A stretch of 17,143 bases of DNA, taken from assembly GCA_002411515.1 (NCBI GenBank), contig DHTF01000060.1, forward strand, positions 43,128-60,270, read 5' to 3'. Below the pieces are notes generated by a model, which did no database searches, was not told the DNA's origin, and saw nothing but the letters and a program-made list of their open reading frames with translations. The DNA comes from Proteiniphilum sp. UBA5267 (GTDB lineage: Bacteria; Bacteroidota; Bacteroidia; Bacteroidales; Dysgonomonadaceae). The position numbers and the translations under genes were made by a program. Shown here one piece after another: positions 8,140 through 15,469 of the stretch (the stretch's first letter is position 1; each line of letters opens with the position of its first letter).

Positions 8140-8151
8140 ATAAACGGATTT
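8121..8151 (-). terminator. Intrinsic terminator-like hairpin after DUF4301, overlapping the porE-like start
   Basis: On the minus strand, AAATCCGTTTA (8151-8141) and TAAACGGATTT (8135-8125) form a perfect 11-bp stem with a 5-base loop (8140-8136). Transcription then runs into a T-run at 8127-8121. This is the form of a Rho-independent terminator 27 bp past the DUF4301 stop. The candidate TTG start of the porE-like gene lies in the loop and the second TTG candidate is at the end of the T-run. No TAnnTTTG box lies between the hairpin and DUF4301, so the hairpin may set how much transcript reaches porE. Confidence 0.75.
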
Positions 8152-8177
8152 CGGTATAAATTATTGTATCCGGAGCA

Positions 8178-9698
8178 TTACGACTGATGTTCCGGCCGCA
8201 GCAAGTCGTTCACACTCTTCACTGGGTTAAAGGTAGAGACAGGTACTTCCACAAAAATCGTGTTCCAGTCGCTCATGGCTCCGTTCCATAATCCTGGAAG
8301 CTCCAACGCCTTCAATTCTTTGCCGTTCTTTGATTTATGTGAGATAAAGCCAGTGTTCGGATCCACAAATTTCGCCAGGTCGAACTTATCATCCTGATAA
8401 CGCTTTACACCACAGACCAGATCAACCGGATTAAAATGGGATCCGTTTTTAAAGGCATTCATCGCTTTTGCGTCGTGTTTGTTGATCTGTGAGCTCTCCA
8501 GTATCTGGAGCGATGACGTTCCGTCGGCATTGACCACAATAAACGGACCGCCACCAGGCTCACCCTCATTCTTTACCATGCCACAGACCCGAAAAGGACG
8601 GTCTAGCTTCCTTTTTAGGTATATTTTGAGTGACTCATCGGTTTCGAATGTTCCAGGATAAGTTATACAGAGCTCATTCTCGGTAAAAGCCAACATTTCA
8701 TCCAATTCTTCCGCAGTTACCCCCGCTAACTCGAGCTTCCTCAGGTATGCAAAAGCGCGTTGTTGCATCGTCACCAGAATACCGGCCAATAATTTTTTAT
8801 AATGGGCTTCATTTTCTTTTAACCTGTCGGGAACCACATTGTCTATATTCTTGACAAACAGGATGTCCGCATCCAAATCGTTCAGGTTCTCTATCAGGGC
8901 TCCATGACCACCAGGACGAAAAAGCAGTGTCCCGTCTTCGTCGCGAAAGGGCCGATTCGACATATCCACCGCGATGGTATCGGTTGCTGGTTTCTGTATA
9001 CTGTAGGTTACCGAAAAGGATGCTCCCAGCTTAAATTCATAATTCAACTTTCTTGCTGCCACAAGCAGCTCAAACATTTCCTTGTGTTCTGCCGAGACGG
9101 TAAAATGCACATTGACCTCATTCTTAGAATTTTTGGCATAAAGGGTACCTTCCGTCAGATGCTCGCCCAATGGCGTCCTGTTTCCTTCTGGATATTTGTG
9201 GAAAAGCAACAAACCCTTCGGCATGTTTCCATAATTCAATCCTTCGGGATAAAGCAAAGCTGCCACCACCTCCTTATACCTTCCTTCATGGCATAATTCC
9301 TCAGCTCCCTTACCGAAGATATCTTTGCAAGTTTCATCGAGTGAGACAAAGAAAGCAAACTGTGTAAGCTGTGCAAAAAAAGTTTTCTCCACAGCTGTAG
9401 AAGGCTCCTCATAATCTGCATCCAAAAAAGCATAGATATCCTTGAACATGCGGCTGGCCGCACCCGATGCAGGCACGAATTTTATCATCTTCTTCTCACT
9501 TTTCAGGTAATCACACCATGCATTCAGGTAGAACTCTTCCATTTCTTCCGTCACACGCATGATTCCCTTTTCCACGGAAGCGGCTGCTTCAATGGGCAAG
9601 TACGGGAATCCGGTTTGAAAGTGATGCAGCTGCGCATCAATCTGTGCCTCTGTGATTCCTTTTTCACGAAGTAAATCAATGTCTTGCTCGCTGTACAT
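8178..9698 (-). CDS. DUF4301 family protein, probable GT-A fold nucleotidyltransferase
   Basis: The 506-residue protein belongs to a Bacteroidota-enriched uncharacterised family (DUF4301). There is no signal peptide, so it is likely cytosolic. Several segments resemble UDP-sugar pyrophosphorylases. The glycine-rich loop VPASGAASRMFKD (about 75-87) is positioned like their LxGGxGTR nucleotide-binding loop. QKPATDTIAVD (235-245) and FRPGGHGALIENL (260-272) resemble the uridine/sugar-binding QKP and PPGHGD regions. FVKNIDNVVPD (281-291) resembles the metal-binding xxNxDN motif. A nucleotidyltransferase role is my inference; substrate and activity are unknown. It has its own promoter box, diverges from dnaK, and ends 38 bp before the porE-like TTG start with a terminator hairpin between them. 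Confidence 0.85.
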   Translation of the reverse strand: MYSEQDIDLLREKGITEAQIDAQLHHFQTGFPYLPIEAAASVEKGIMRVTEEMEEFYLNAWCDYLKSEKKMIKFVPASGAASRMFKDIYAFLDADYEEPSTAVEKTFFAQLTQFAFFVSLDETCKDIFGKGAEELCHEGRYKEVVAALLYPEGLNYGNMPKGLLLFHKYPEGNRTPLGEHLTEGTLYAKNSKNEVNVHFTVSAEHKEMFELLVAARKLNYEFKLGASFSVTYSIQKPATDTIAVDMSNRPFRDEDGTLLFRPGGHGALIENLNDLDADILFVKNIDNVVPDRLKENEAHYKKLLAGILVTMQQRAFAYLRKLELAGVTAEELDEMLAFTENELCITYPGTFETDESLKIYLKRKLDRPFRVCGMVKNEGEPGGGPFIVVNADGTSSLQILESSQINKHDAKAMNAFKNGSHFNPVDLVCGVKRYQDDKFDLAKFVDPNTGFISHKSKNGKELKALELPGLWNGAMSDWNTIFVEVPVSTFNPVKSVNDLLRPEHQS

Positions 9699-10007
9699 AG
9701 TCTGTAAAGTTTATTTATGATAAAAAAATGTTTAATTGTCTGATTCTTCAAAGATAATAAATCTTCCCTTACTTTTCTCAATGAAAAAGATCATTTTTTA
9801 GCAACACGTTCCATGTTCCTTGCAAAGTTGGACAGGGATCTTTTTTTGCGAAATTATCACGACATATTGGCAGAATCGCAACGAAAGAGAAAATTTGGCA
9901 CAACATTTGAAAAAAGAAGGATGTAACAATACGGTCAAGTGCTGATTTGTTACCAGAAGAAAATTAAAAAGCATAAGTCTGGAAACAAAATTAAATATAT
10001 AAAAATT
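9699..10007. other. Divergent intergenic region between DUF4301 and dnaK
   Basis: This 309-bp AT-rich stretch holds the DUF4301 promoter on the minus strand and the dnaK upstream region on the plus strand. For dnaK I see no perfect TAnnTTTG box; AACATTTG (9902-9909) is one mismatch away but lacks a well-spaced -33 box. I see no CIRCE-type inverted repeat (TTAGCACTC-N9-GAGTGCTAA). The frame in front of dnaK is open from 9939 and reads as a Lys/Ile-rich extension, which I treat as untranslated leader. Confidence 0.6.
9749..9781 (-). promoter_or_regulatory. Predicted promoter of the DUF4301 gene
   Basis: On the minus strand TATCTTTG (9756-9749) is a full match to TAnnTTTG. TTGA (9781-9778) lies 21 bp upstream as a partial -33 box. 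The box lies about 50 bp before the DUF4301 ATG. Confidence 0.55.
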
Positions 10008-11918
10008 ATGGGAAAAATTATCGGAATAGACCTGGGAACAACCAACTCGTGCGTGTCCGTCATGGAAGGTAACGAGCCGGTGGTGATCCCCAACAATGAA
10101 GGCAAACGTACCACCCCTTCAATTGTGGCATTTATGGAGAGTGGCGAACGCAAAGTAGGTGATCCTGCCAAAAGGCAAGCCATCACCAACCCCAGTAACA
10201 CCATCTCCTCCATCAAGACATTCATGGGTGAGACCTTCGACAGAGTACAGAAAGAAATTGGGCGCGTGCCGTATAAAGTGGTGCGTGGCGACAACAATAC
10301 GCCTCGTGTAGATATTAATGGGCACTTGTATTCACCGCAGGAGATATCGGCCATTGTATTGCAGAAGATGAAAAAAACAGCAGAAGATCATCTGGGTCAG
10401 GAGGTTAAGGAAGCGGTAATTACTGTTCCGGCCTACTTTAGCGATGCACAGCGCCAGGCTACCAAAGAAGCAGGTGAAATTGCAGGACTCACTGTACGCC
10501 GTATTGTCAACGAACCTACCGCTGCAGCTTTGGCTTATGGGCTTGACAAACAGAACAAAGATTCCAAGGTTGCCGTGTTCGACCTGGGCGGGGGCACATT
10601 CGATATCTCCATCTTGGAACTGGGTGACGGTGTCTTCGAAGTGAAATCGACCAACGGGGATACCCACCTCGGCGGCGATGACTTTGACCATCGCATCATC
10701 GACTGGCTTGCCGGAGAGTTTCTCAACGATGAAGGCATCGATCTACGCAAGGATCCTATGGCACTACAACGTCTGAAAGAAGCAGCAGAGAAGGCCAAGA
10801 TTGAGCTTTCCAGCGCCAGCTCCACAGAAATAAACCTGCCCTACATCATGCCGGTGAACGGCATACCCAAGCATCTGGTGAAAACACTTACCCGAGCCAA
10901 ATTCGAGCAACTGATCGACGACCTGTTGCAGAAGTGTGTGGCACCCTGCCAAATTGCGATGAAGGATGCTGGCATGTCCAACTCCGATATCGACGAGGTG
11001 ATCCTAGTAGGTGGTTCTACCCGCATACCTGCCGTGCAGGAAATTGTAGAAAAGCTTTTCGGCAAGAAACCCCACAAAGGGGTAAACCCAGACGAAGTGG
11101 TAGCCATCGGTGCTGCTATCCAGGGAGCCGTACTGACCGGTGAAGTAAAAGATGTATTGCTGCTCGATGTAACACCGTTGTCACTTGGTATCGAAACACT
11201 GGGTGGCGTCATGACCAAGCTGATCGATGCCAATACCACCATTCCCACGAAGAAGAGCGAGACTTTCTCCACGGCAAGTGACAACCAGCCCTCCGTGCAG
11301 ATCAACGTGCTGCAGGGCGAACGTTCCATGGCACGCGACAACAAACAGATCGGCGTCTTCAACCTCGATGGTATTCCACCCTCCCCAAGGGGTATACCCC
11401 AGATTGAGGTGACCTTCGATATTGATGCGAACGGCATACTAAGCGTATCGGCCAAGGATAAAGCCACCAGCAAGGAGCAGAAGATTCGTATTGAAGCCTC
11501 CTCCGGTCTGAGCGATGACGAGATCAAACGCATGAAAGAAGAGGCTGCCGCCAATGCCGAAGCCGACAGGATTGAGAAGGAACGCATCGACAAGCTGAAC
11601 CACGCCGACTCCACCATCTTCCAGACTGAAAAACAGCTGCAAGACCTGGGCGACAAGATACCTGCCGACAAAAAGGCACCGATTGAGGCTGCTCTCACCA
11701 AACTGAAGGAGGCGCACAAGGCTCAGAACCTGGAGGGGATCGACGCTGCCACCACAGAGCTGAACAACGCTTTCCAGGCTGCCTCGCAGGAGATGTACAA
11801 TGCCTCCAATGCGCAGGCCGGCCCACAGCCGGGCGCTGATGCCGGTCAACAGTCCGCACAGGACAGCAAAAAGTCGGGCGACGACGTTACCGACGTGGAT
11901 TTCGAAGAGGTGAAATAA
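10008..11918 (+). CDS. dnaK: Molecular chaperone DnaK (Hsp70)
   Basis: DnaK is the cytosolic ATP-dependent Hsp70 that binds unfolded segments and cycles with DnaJ and GrpE. I place the start at the ATG at 10008, giving 636 residues beginning [16 protein letters not shown], the universal DnaK N-terminus. The frame stays open for 23 codons upstream, but that stretch has no family similarity. Nucleotide-binding motifs present are [44 protein letters not shown] and [10 protein letters not shown]. The substrate-binding domain follows from the [14 protein letters not shown] linker region, then a helical lid and the Ala/Gln-rich tail ending [12 protein letters not shown], the conserved bacterial Hsp70 C-terminus. 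dnaJ and grpE are not adjacent. The gene stands alone, divergent from DUF4301, and ends at a strong terminator. Confidence 0.99.
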   Translation: MGKIIGIDLGTTNSCVSVMEGNEPVVIPNNEGKRTTPSIVAFMESGERKVGDPAKRQAITNPSNTISSIKTFMGETFDRVQKEIGRVPYKVVRGDNNTPRVDINGHLYSPQEISAIVLQKMKKTAEDHLGQEVKEAVITVPAYFSDAQRQATKEAGEIAGLTVRRIVNEPTAAALAYGLDKQNKDSKVAVFDLGGGTFDISILELGDGVFEVKSTNGDTHLGGDDFDHRIIDWLAGEFLNDEGIDLRKDPMALQRLKEAAEKAKIELSSASSTEINLPYIMPVNGIPKHLVKTLTRAKFEQLIDDLLQKCVAPCQIAMKDAGMSNSDIDEVILVGGSTRIPAVQEIVEKLFGKKPHKGVNPDEVVAIGAAIQGAVLTGEVKDVLLLDVTPLSLGIETLGGVMTKLIDANTTIPTKKSETFSTASDNQPSVQINVLQGERSMARDNKQIGVFNLDGIPPSPRGIPQIEVTFDIDANGILSVSAKDKATSKEQKIRIEASSGLSDDEIKRMKEEAAANAEADRIEKERIDKLNHADSTIFQTEKQLQDLGDKIPADKKAPIEAALTKLKEAHKAQNLEGIDAATTELNNAFQAASQEMYNASNAQAGPQPGADAGQQSAQDSKKSGDDVTDVDFEEVK

Positions 11919-11974
11919 GCAACCAAGCGAAACATTGACAGAGAAGTCAATATAATTAGATTGCCAAACATTTT

Positions 11975-12009
11975 AAAACCGCAGTAAGCACTTGTTTACT
12001 GCGGTTTTT
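11975..12009 (+). terminator. Rho-independent terminator of dnaK
   Basis: AAAACCGCAGTAA (11975-11987) is perfectly complementary to TTACTGCGGTTTT (11996-12008) across an 8-base loop. A T-tract runs from 12005 to 12009. It lies 57 bp past the dnaK stop and should terminate efficiently. Confidence 0.92.
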
Positions 12010-12010
12010 G

Positions 12011-12043
12011 TTGTTCGAAATTGAAATATGTTCGCTACATTTG
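12011..12043 (+). promoter_or_regulatory. Predicted promoter of the sialate esterase gene
   Basis: TACATTTG (12036-12043) fully matches the -7 consensus. TTGT (12011-12014, spacer 21) or TTCG (12014-12017, spacer 18) could serve as a partial -33 box. The ATG lies 52 bp downstream of the box, directly after the dnaK terminator. Confidence 0.6.
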
Positions 12044-12095
12044 CATGTTCAATAACCATGAACACAGAGTACATTTTTAATTTATCAATAATCTC

Positions 12096-13520
12096 ATGAA
12101 ACAAATTACAAAGTTTGCATCTCTTGCATTTATTTTACTGGTATCCTCCGCACTGTTTTCTTTAAGTGCAGAGATCAAGCTGCCTGCCATTTTTGGAGAC
12201 AACATGGTATTGCAACAGCAATCGGAAGCAGCCCTCTGGGGTTGGGCGAAACCCAACAGTTCTGTGCGGGTGACTACATCGTGGAACAGGAAAAACTATT
12301 CAGCAAAAAGCAACGGAGAGGGTTATTGGAAGCTAAAGGTAAATACACCGGCAGCAGGCTACACACCCTATACCATCACCATCAGTGACGGGAAGGCGGT
12401 TACGTTACAAAACATCCTGATTGGGGAAGTGTGGGTTTGCTCGGGACAGTCTAACATGGAAATGCCGATGAAGGGATTTTTCAATCAACCGATCGAAGGG
12501 GGGCCCGAAGCGATTGCCTCCTCCCGGAATCTGGGTATCCGGTGCTTCACCATGAAAAAGGCTTCTAAAACAGCTCCTCAGCAAGAGGGTGAAGGAACAT
12601 GGGAGGTAGCAGGGCCGGAGACCACACCTGATTTTACGGCGACAGGCTATTACTTCGGCCGTTTGCTGAACCAGGCACTGGATGTTCCTGTCGGTTTAAT
12701 TCATACCAGCTGGGGCGGTTCACGCATCGAAGCCTGGATGACACCCTCCTCCATTAAAAGTGTGATTGCCGATGTACGCATACCCGCGACTGACGCAGAA
12801 ATAAAATCACAGAACGGCGACCCCACAGTATTATATAATGGTATGCTGCACCCAATTGTAGGATATGGCATTCGCGGAGCCATCTGGTACCAGGGTGAAT
12901 CAAACCGTGACGAGCCGGAACAGTATGTGAAGTTGTTTGATAAGATGGTACGGGAATGGCGTACAATATGGGAAGTGGGCGAATTCCCATTTTACTATTG
13001 CCAGATAGCCCCCTACAATTATGGAGGCGGACTCAACTCAGGTTTTATCCGCGAAGCACAATCCAAAGGAATGAAAACAACACCCAACACGGGAATGGCT
13101 GTATTGATGGATGCCGAGAGCCCCGCGTGCATCCATCCCCCAAAAAAGAAACAGGCCGGTGAACGCCTCGCTCTCTGGGCTCTGGCAGAAACATACGGTA
13201 TGGAGAAAATGCATTACCGCAGCCCGGAAGTGCAGTCGGTAACCATGGAAGGACGCGTTGCCGTGATCACCATGGACATCCAAGCCAATCCGGGACTCAC
13301 CACCTATGGAAAAGAAATTTTGCAGTTTCAGGTTGCTGGTGATGACAAAAGGTTTTATCCAGCCAAAGCAGCCCTATCGGGTAACCGCATTTTTGTCTTC
13401 TCGCCCAACGTGGAAAAACCAGCTGCGGTGCGTTACTGTTTCAACGACACAGAACCAACGGAAATATTCACCGTAGAAGGGAACCTTCCGCTTTCGTCAT
13501 TCCGTACAGACGACTGGTGA
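12096..13520 (+). CDS. Secreted sialate O-acetylesterase-type SGNH hydrolase
   Basis: This family removes O-acetyl groups from sialic acids or, in Bacteroidota, from plant polysaccharides such as xylan. The 474-residue product has a Sec signal peptide (residues 1 to about 24, ending SLSA). An N-terminal beta-domain follows with LPAIFGDNMVLQQ, typical of the family. The SGNH/DUF303 catalytic domain shows block I as VCSGQSNMEM with predicted nucleophile Ser119, a conserved TSWGGSRIEAWM segment, and the IWYQGESN motif. The catalytic His lies in CIHPPKKK (His347), with a candidate Asp at 338. The C-terminus ends SSFRTDDW, and no type IX sorting domain is visible. No SusC/SusD pair or glycoside hydrolase flanks it, so the polysaccharide target cannot be inferred from context. 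It has its own promoter and terminator. Confidence 0.92.
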   Translation: MKQITKFASLAFILLVSSALFSLSAEIKLPAIFGDNMVLQQQSEAALWGWAKPNSSVRVTTSWNRKNYSAKSNGEGYWKLKVNTPAAGYTPYTITISDGKAVTLQNILIGEVWVCSGQSNMEMPMKGFFNQPIEGGPEAIASSRNLGIRCFTMKKASKTAPQQEGEGTWEVAGPETTPDFTATGYYFGRLLNQALDVPVGLIHTSWGGSRIEAWMTPSSIKSVIADVRIPATDAEIKSQNGDPTVLYNGMLHPIVGYGIRGAIWYQGESNRDEPEQYVKLFDKMVREWRTIWEVGEFPFYYCQIAPYNYGGGLNSGFIREAQSKGMKTTPNTGMAVLMDAESPACIHPPKKKQAGERLALWALAETYGMEKMHYRSPEVQSVTMEGRVAVITMDIQANPGLTTYGKEILQFQVAGDDKRFYPAKAALSGNRIFVFSPNVEKPAAVRYCFNDTEPTEIFTVEGNLPLSSFRTDDW

Positions 13521-13837
13521 AAAACAGTCCGTCAGCATACAACATTACCAACATAGGTTATAAATCAAGAAAGCCGTTTCGAAAAGGACGGTTTTTTTGA
13601 TTTATACCACTTTAACCTTTTATCTTTAGCACAATTAACTAAAAAAAAAGGGTATATTCCTCAAATTGACGTACTTTTATGAAGTATTGTCTTTGGTCTA
13701 TTTTGACAAGTTTCAGTAATGCGTTGTCTTGCCCTCGTGGCACCCATTCTCATCGGCTGAATCAACATCATCGGCTTTTATAAAATCACAGGTCTAAAAT
13801 GTGTGGCACGCCATTATTTTGACACATTACCAAACAA
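13521..13837. other. Intergenic region between the esterase and flavoprotein genes
   Basis: These 317 bp contain the esterase terminator and then about 230 bp with no convincing gene. A 10-bp direct repeat TATTTTGACA occurs at 13699-13708 and 13815-13824, the second copy 13 bp before the next ATG. Both copies sit one mismatch from a TAnnTTTG box when read with the base upstream, but no well-placed -33 box accompanies them. Confidence 0.5.
13562..13603 (+). terminator. Rho-independent terminator after the sialate esterase
   Basis: Bases 13562-13577 pair with 13588-13603 in a 16-bp stem that includes two G-U pairs and has a 10-base loop. The CCGT/ACGG core is followed on the 3' arm by seven T (13592-13598). 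It starts 41 bp past the stop codon. Confidence 0.85.
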
Positions 13838-14932
13838 ATGATCCAACCATTTTTCATCGGAGATAAAGAGATTCATCTCCCTTTCATTCAGGGCGGCATG
13901 GGTGTCGGCATTTCACTGTCGGGGCTGGCTTCTGCAGTAGCCAACGAGGGTGGCATTGGGGTTATCTCGAGTGCCGGACTGGGATTATTGTATAGACAAT
14001 CTCCCCGCGATTACCTCAAGGACTGTATCTGGGGGCTGAAAGAGGAAATCCGCAAATCACGCGAAGCCACCCGCGGCAATATTGGGGTAAACATCATGGT
14101 CGCCTTGTCGAATTTTGCCGATATGGTACGCACCTCCATCGCCGAAAAGGCAGATTTTATTTTTGCCGGTGCCGGTTTGCCACTCGATTTGCCCTCCTAC
14201 ATGACAACCGACAGCAAGACAAAGTTAATTCCTATTGTATCTTCGGCCCGGGCAGCAAAAATAATTTGTGAAAAATGGTTGTCAAATTACAATTATCTGC
14301 CCGATGCATTCGTTGTGGAAGGTCCCAAGGCTGGCGGGCATCTGGGTTTCAAGCCAGATCAAATTGAAGATGAGAACTATGAACTGGAGAAACTGATTCC
14401 TGCAGTCTTAGAAGTAACCTCCGATTATAAAAATATCAAAGTCATCCCGGTTATTGCTGCGGGCGGAATTACAACTGGCGAGGATATCTATCGGTTTATA
14501 CAACTCGGCGCATCGGGAGTACAGATGGGCAGTATATTCGTACCTACCAATGAATGTGACGCATCGGAAGAATTTAAACAGATATACCTTCACTCTTCGA
14601 AGGCTGACCTGATGATTATCCAAAGCCCTGTGGGGATGCCGGGACGCGCTTTTAGCAGTGATTTTCTGAAGAATGTGAACAAAGGCATCGAGAAACCCAT
14701 CTCCTGTCCCTACAAATGTATTAAAACCTGCGACTATACGAAAAGTCCTTACTGCATCATGAAAGCGCTGTACAATGCGTCCAGGGGAAGAATGAACAGA
14801 GGATATGCCTTTGCAGGAGCAAACGCCTATCTGGCGGATAAATTACGCAGCGTCAAAGAGGTCATCTTCCGGTTAAAGGAGGAATATGATGTCGTGTATA
14901 ATGCAGGTATGCTTCCAAATACGCAGGAGTGA
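13838..14932 (+). CDS. Nitronate monooxygenase / NAD(P)H-dependent flavin oxidoreductase family protein
   Basis: This is an FMN-binding TIM-barrel protein of the nitronate monooxygenase (2-nitropropane dioxygenase) family, whose members oxidise alkyl nitronates; relatives include the enoyl-ACP reductase FabK. The 364-residue product starts with the family motif PFIQGGMGVGISLSGLASAV. It has VEGPKAGGHLGF, the phosphate-binding segments VIPVIAAGGITTGEDI and GASGVQMGSIFV, and VGMPGRAFSS. The C-terminal part has four closely spaced cysteines (290, 294, 298, 306; C-x3-C-x3-C-x7-C), suggesting a metal or Fe-S site. The true substrate is uncertain; a FabK-like role is possible but the Cys-containing extension argues for a separate subgroup. 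It stands alone, with no SD before the ATG. Confidence 0.88.
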   Translation: MIQPFFIGDKEIHLPFIQGGMGVGISLSGLASAVANEGGIGVISSAGLGLLYRQSPRDYLKDCIWGLKEEIRKSREATRGNIGVNIMVALSNFADMVRTSIAEKADFIFAGAGLPLDLPSYMTTDSKTKLIPIVSSARAAKIICEKWLSNYNYLPDAFVVEGPKAGGHLGFKPDQIEDENYELEKLIPAVLEVTSDYKNIKVIPVIAAGGITTGEDIYRFIQLGASGVQMGSIFVPTNECDASEEFKQIYLHSSKADLMIIQSPVGMPGRAFSSDFLKNVNKGIEKPISCPYKCIKTCDYTKSPYCIMKALYNASRGRMNRGYAFAGANAYLADKLRSVKEVIFRLKEEYDVVYNAGMLPNTQE

Positions 14933-14958
14933 CAGAAGCAGAAAAATAAAGACAATCG

Positions 14959-14989
14959 CTTGGTTGTTCAAACTTTATTTATACCTTTG
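14959..14989 (+). promoter_or_regulatory. Predicted promoter of rpsU
   Basis: TACCTTTG (14982-14989) fully matches TAnnTTTG, and CTTG (14959-14962) is a three-of-four match to the TTTG -33 box at the preferred 19-bp spacing. Transcription would begin around 14994-14998, giving an rpsU leader of about 190 nt. Confidence 0.75.
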
Positions 14990-14995
14990 CAGCCC

Positions 14996-15185
14996 AAACA
15001 GAAGGGAGGTTATTGATTACCGGGAAAAGTAAGTAGCAAAGAGATACACTTGTACAATTATTTCCGCCACAAAGATGCGAATCATCCTTGTGAGAATAAT
15101 CAATTAACAACCATCCCCGCTGACAGCATAGCGTCTGCAGCAAGTAAGCCAAAAGCTTAAACAAAACAATAAAAAATAGACAATA
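14996..15185 (+). promoter_or_regulatory. Long rpsU 5' leader with an anti-SD-complementary segment and hairpin
   Basis: The predicted leader is about 190 nt, long for a 63-codon gene. Near its 5' end, AGAAGGGAGGT (15000-15010) can pair with the 16S rRNA 3' end over 11 positions, one of them a G-U pair. It is about 175 nt from the rpsU ATG, so it is not the start-proximal SD. Further along, 15119-15141 can fold into a 7-bp stem with one bulged base (GCTG and CAG pairing with CTG and CAGC). No SD is visible directly before the ATG. A regulatory leader is an inference. Confidence 0.5.
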
Positions 15186-15377
15186 ATGATCGTAGTACAA
15201 CTAAAAGAGGGCGAAAACATTGAAAGAGCCCTAAAGAAATTCAAACGAAAATACGAAAAAACAGGTGTTGTAAAAGAACTACGCAGTCGCCAGGCCTTCA
15301 TCAAGCCGTCAGTTGCAAAGCGTAAACAAAAACAGCACGCTGTCTATGTTCAGCAATTACACGAGAACGAAGAATAA
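15186..15377 (+). CDS. rpsU: 30S ribosomal protein bS21
   Basis: bS21 is a small basic protein of the 30S subunit near the 3' end of 16S rRNA. The 63-residue product begins MIVVQLKEGENIERALKKFKRKYEKTGVV in conserved family fashion and continues with the basic helix ELRSRQAFIKPSVAKRKQKQ. The length is normal. In Bacteroidota, bS21 together with bS6 and bS18 is known to sequester the anti-SD, so its supply affects SD-dependent translation. The gene has a strong promoter, a long leader, and structured sequence directly after its stop codon. It heads the block rpsU - xerC-like - hpf - tRNA genes. Confidence 0.96.
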   Translation: MIVVQLKEGENIERALKKFKRKYEKTGVVKELRSRQAFIKPSVAKRKQKQHAVYVQQLHENEE

Positions 15378-15435
15378 TTTCGTTTAGCGAGTGCAAAATC
15401 AAACTTGTTTAGATTTTGCCGAACGTAGAAATTAT
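15374..15435 (+). terminator. Long imperfect stem-loop overlapping the rpsU stop
   Basis: GCAAAATC (15393-15400) pairs perfectly with GATTTTGC (15412-15419) around an 11-base loop. ATAATTTC (15374-15381), which includes the rpsU stop codon, can pair with GAAATTAT (15428-15435) to close the structure. No T-run follows directly, so it is likelier an mRNA 3' end or alternative structure than a classic terminator. Confidence 0.55.
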
Positions 15436-15469
15436 CTGAACCAAGTCGAATAATTTCGTCTTATTTTTT
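15428..15469 (+). terminator. Terminator-like hairpin between rpsU and xerC
   Basis: GAAATTAT (15428-15435) pairs with a second ATAATTTC (15450-15457). Three further inner pairs (TGA with TCG, one of them G-U) follow after one mismatch, leaving a 6-base loop. A T-rich stretch with six consecutive T (15464-15469) follows. It shares its left arm with the upstream stem-loop, so only one of the two can form at a time. Confidence 0.6.

Noticed and set aside
9939..10007. N-terminal 23-residue extension of DnaK
   Set aside because: The frame is open, but the residues are Lys/Ile-rich with no DnaK similarity, and the ATG at 10008 gives the universal N-terminus. It is more likely AT-rich leader.
10841..11719. 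A 292-codon open frame on the minus strand inside dnaK
   Set aside because: It is antisense to the strongly conserved dnaK coding sequence. Long antisense frames are a common by-product of dnaK codon structure, and the Ser/Leu-rich product resembles no family I recognise.
12096..13520. The secreted esterase as part of a polysaccharide utilisation locus
   Set aside because: There is no SusC/SusD pair, glycoside hydrolase or regulator in the neighbourhood; the gene is bounded by dnaK and a flavoprotein with its own terminator.
15372..15459. The 12-bp direct repeat near the recombinase gene as an attachment or dif site
   Set aside because: Xer genes rarely sit next to dif, the repeat lacks the paired inverted 11-bp arms with a 6-bp centre, and RNA hairpins explain the sequence better.
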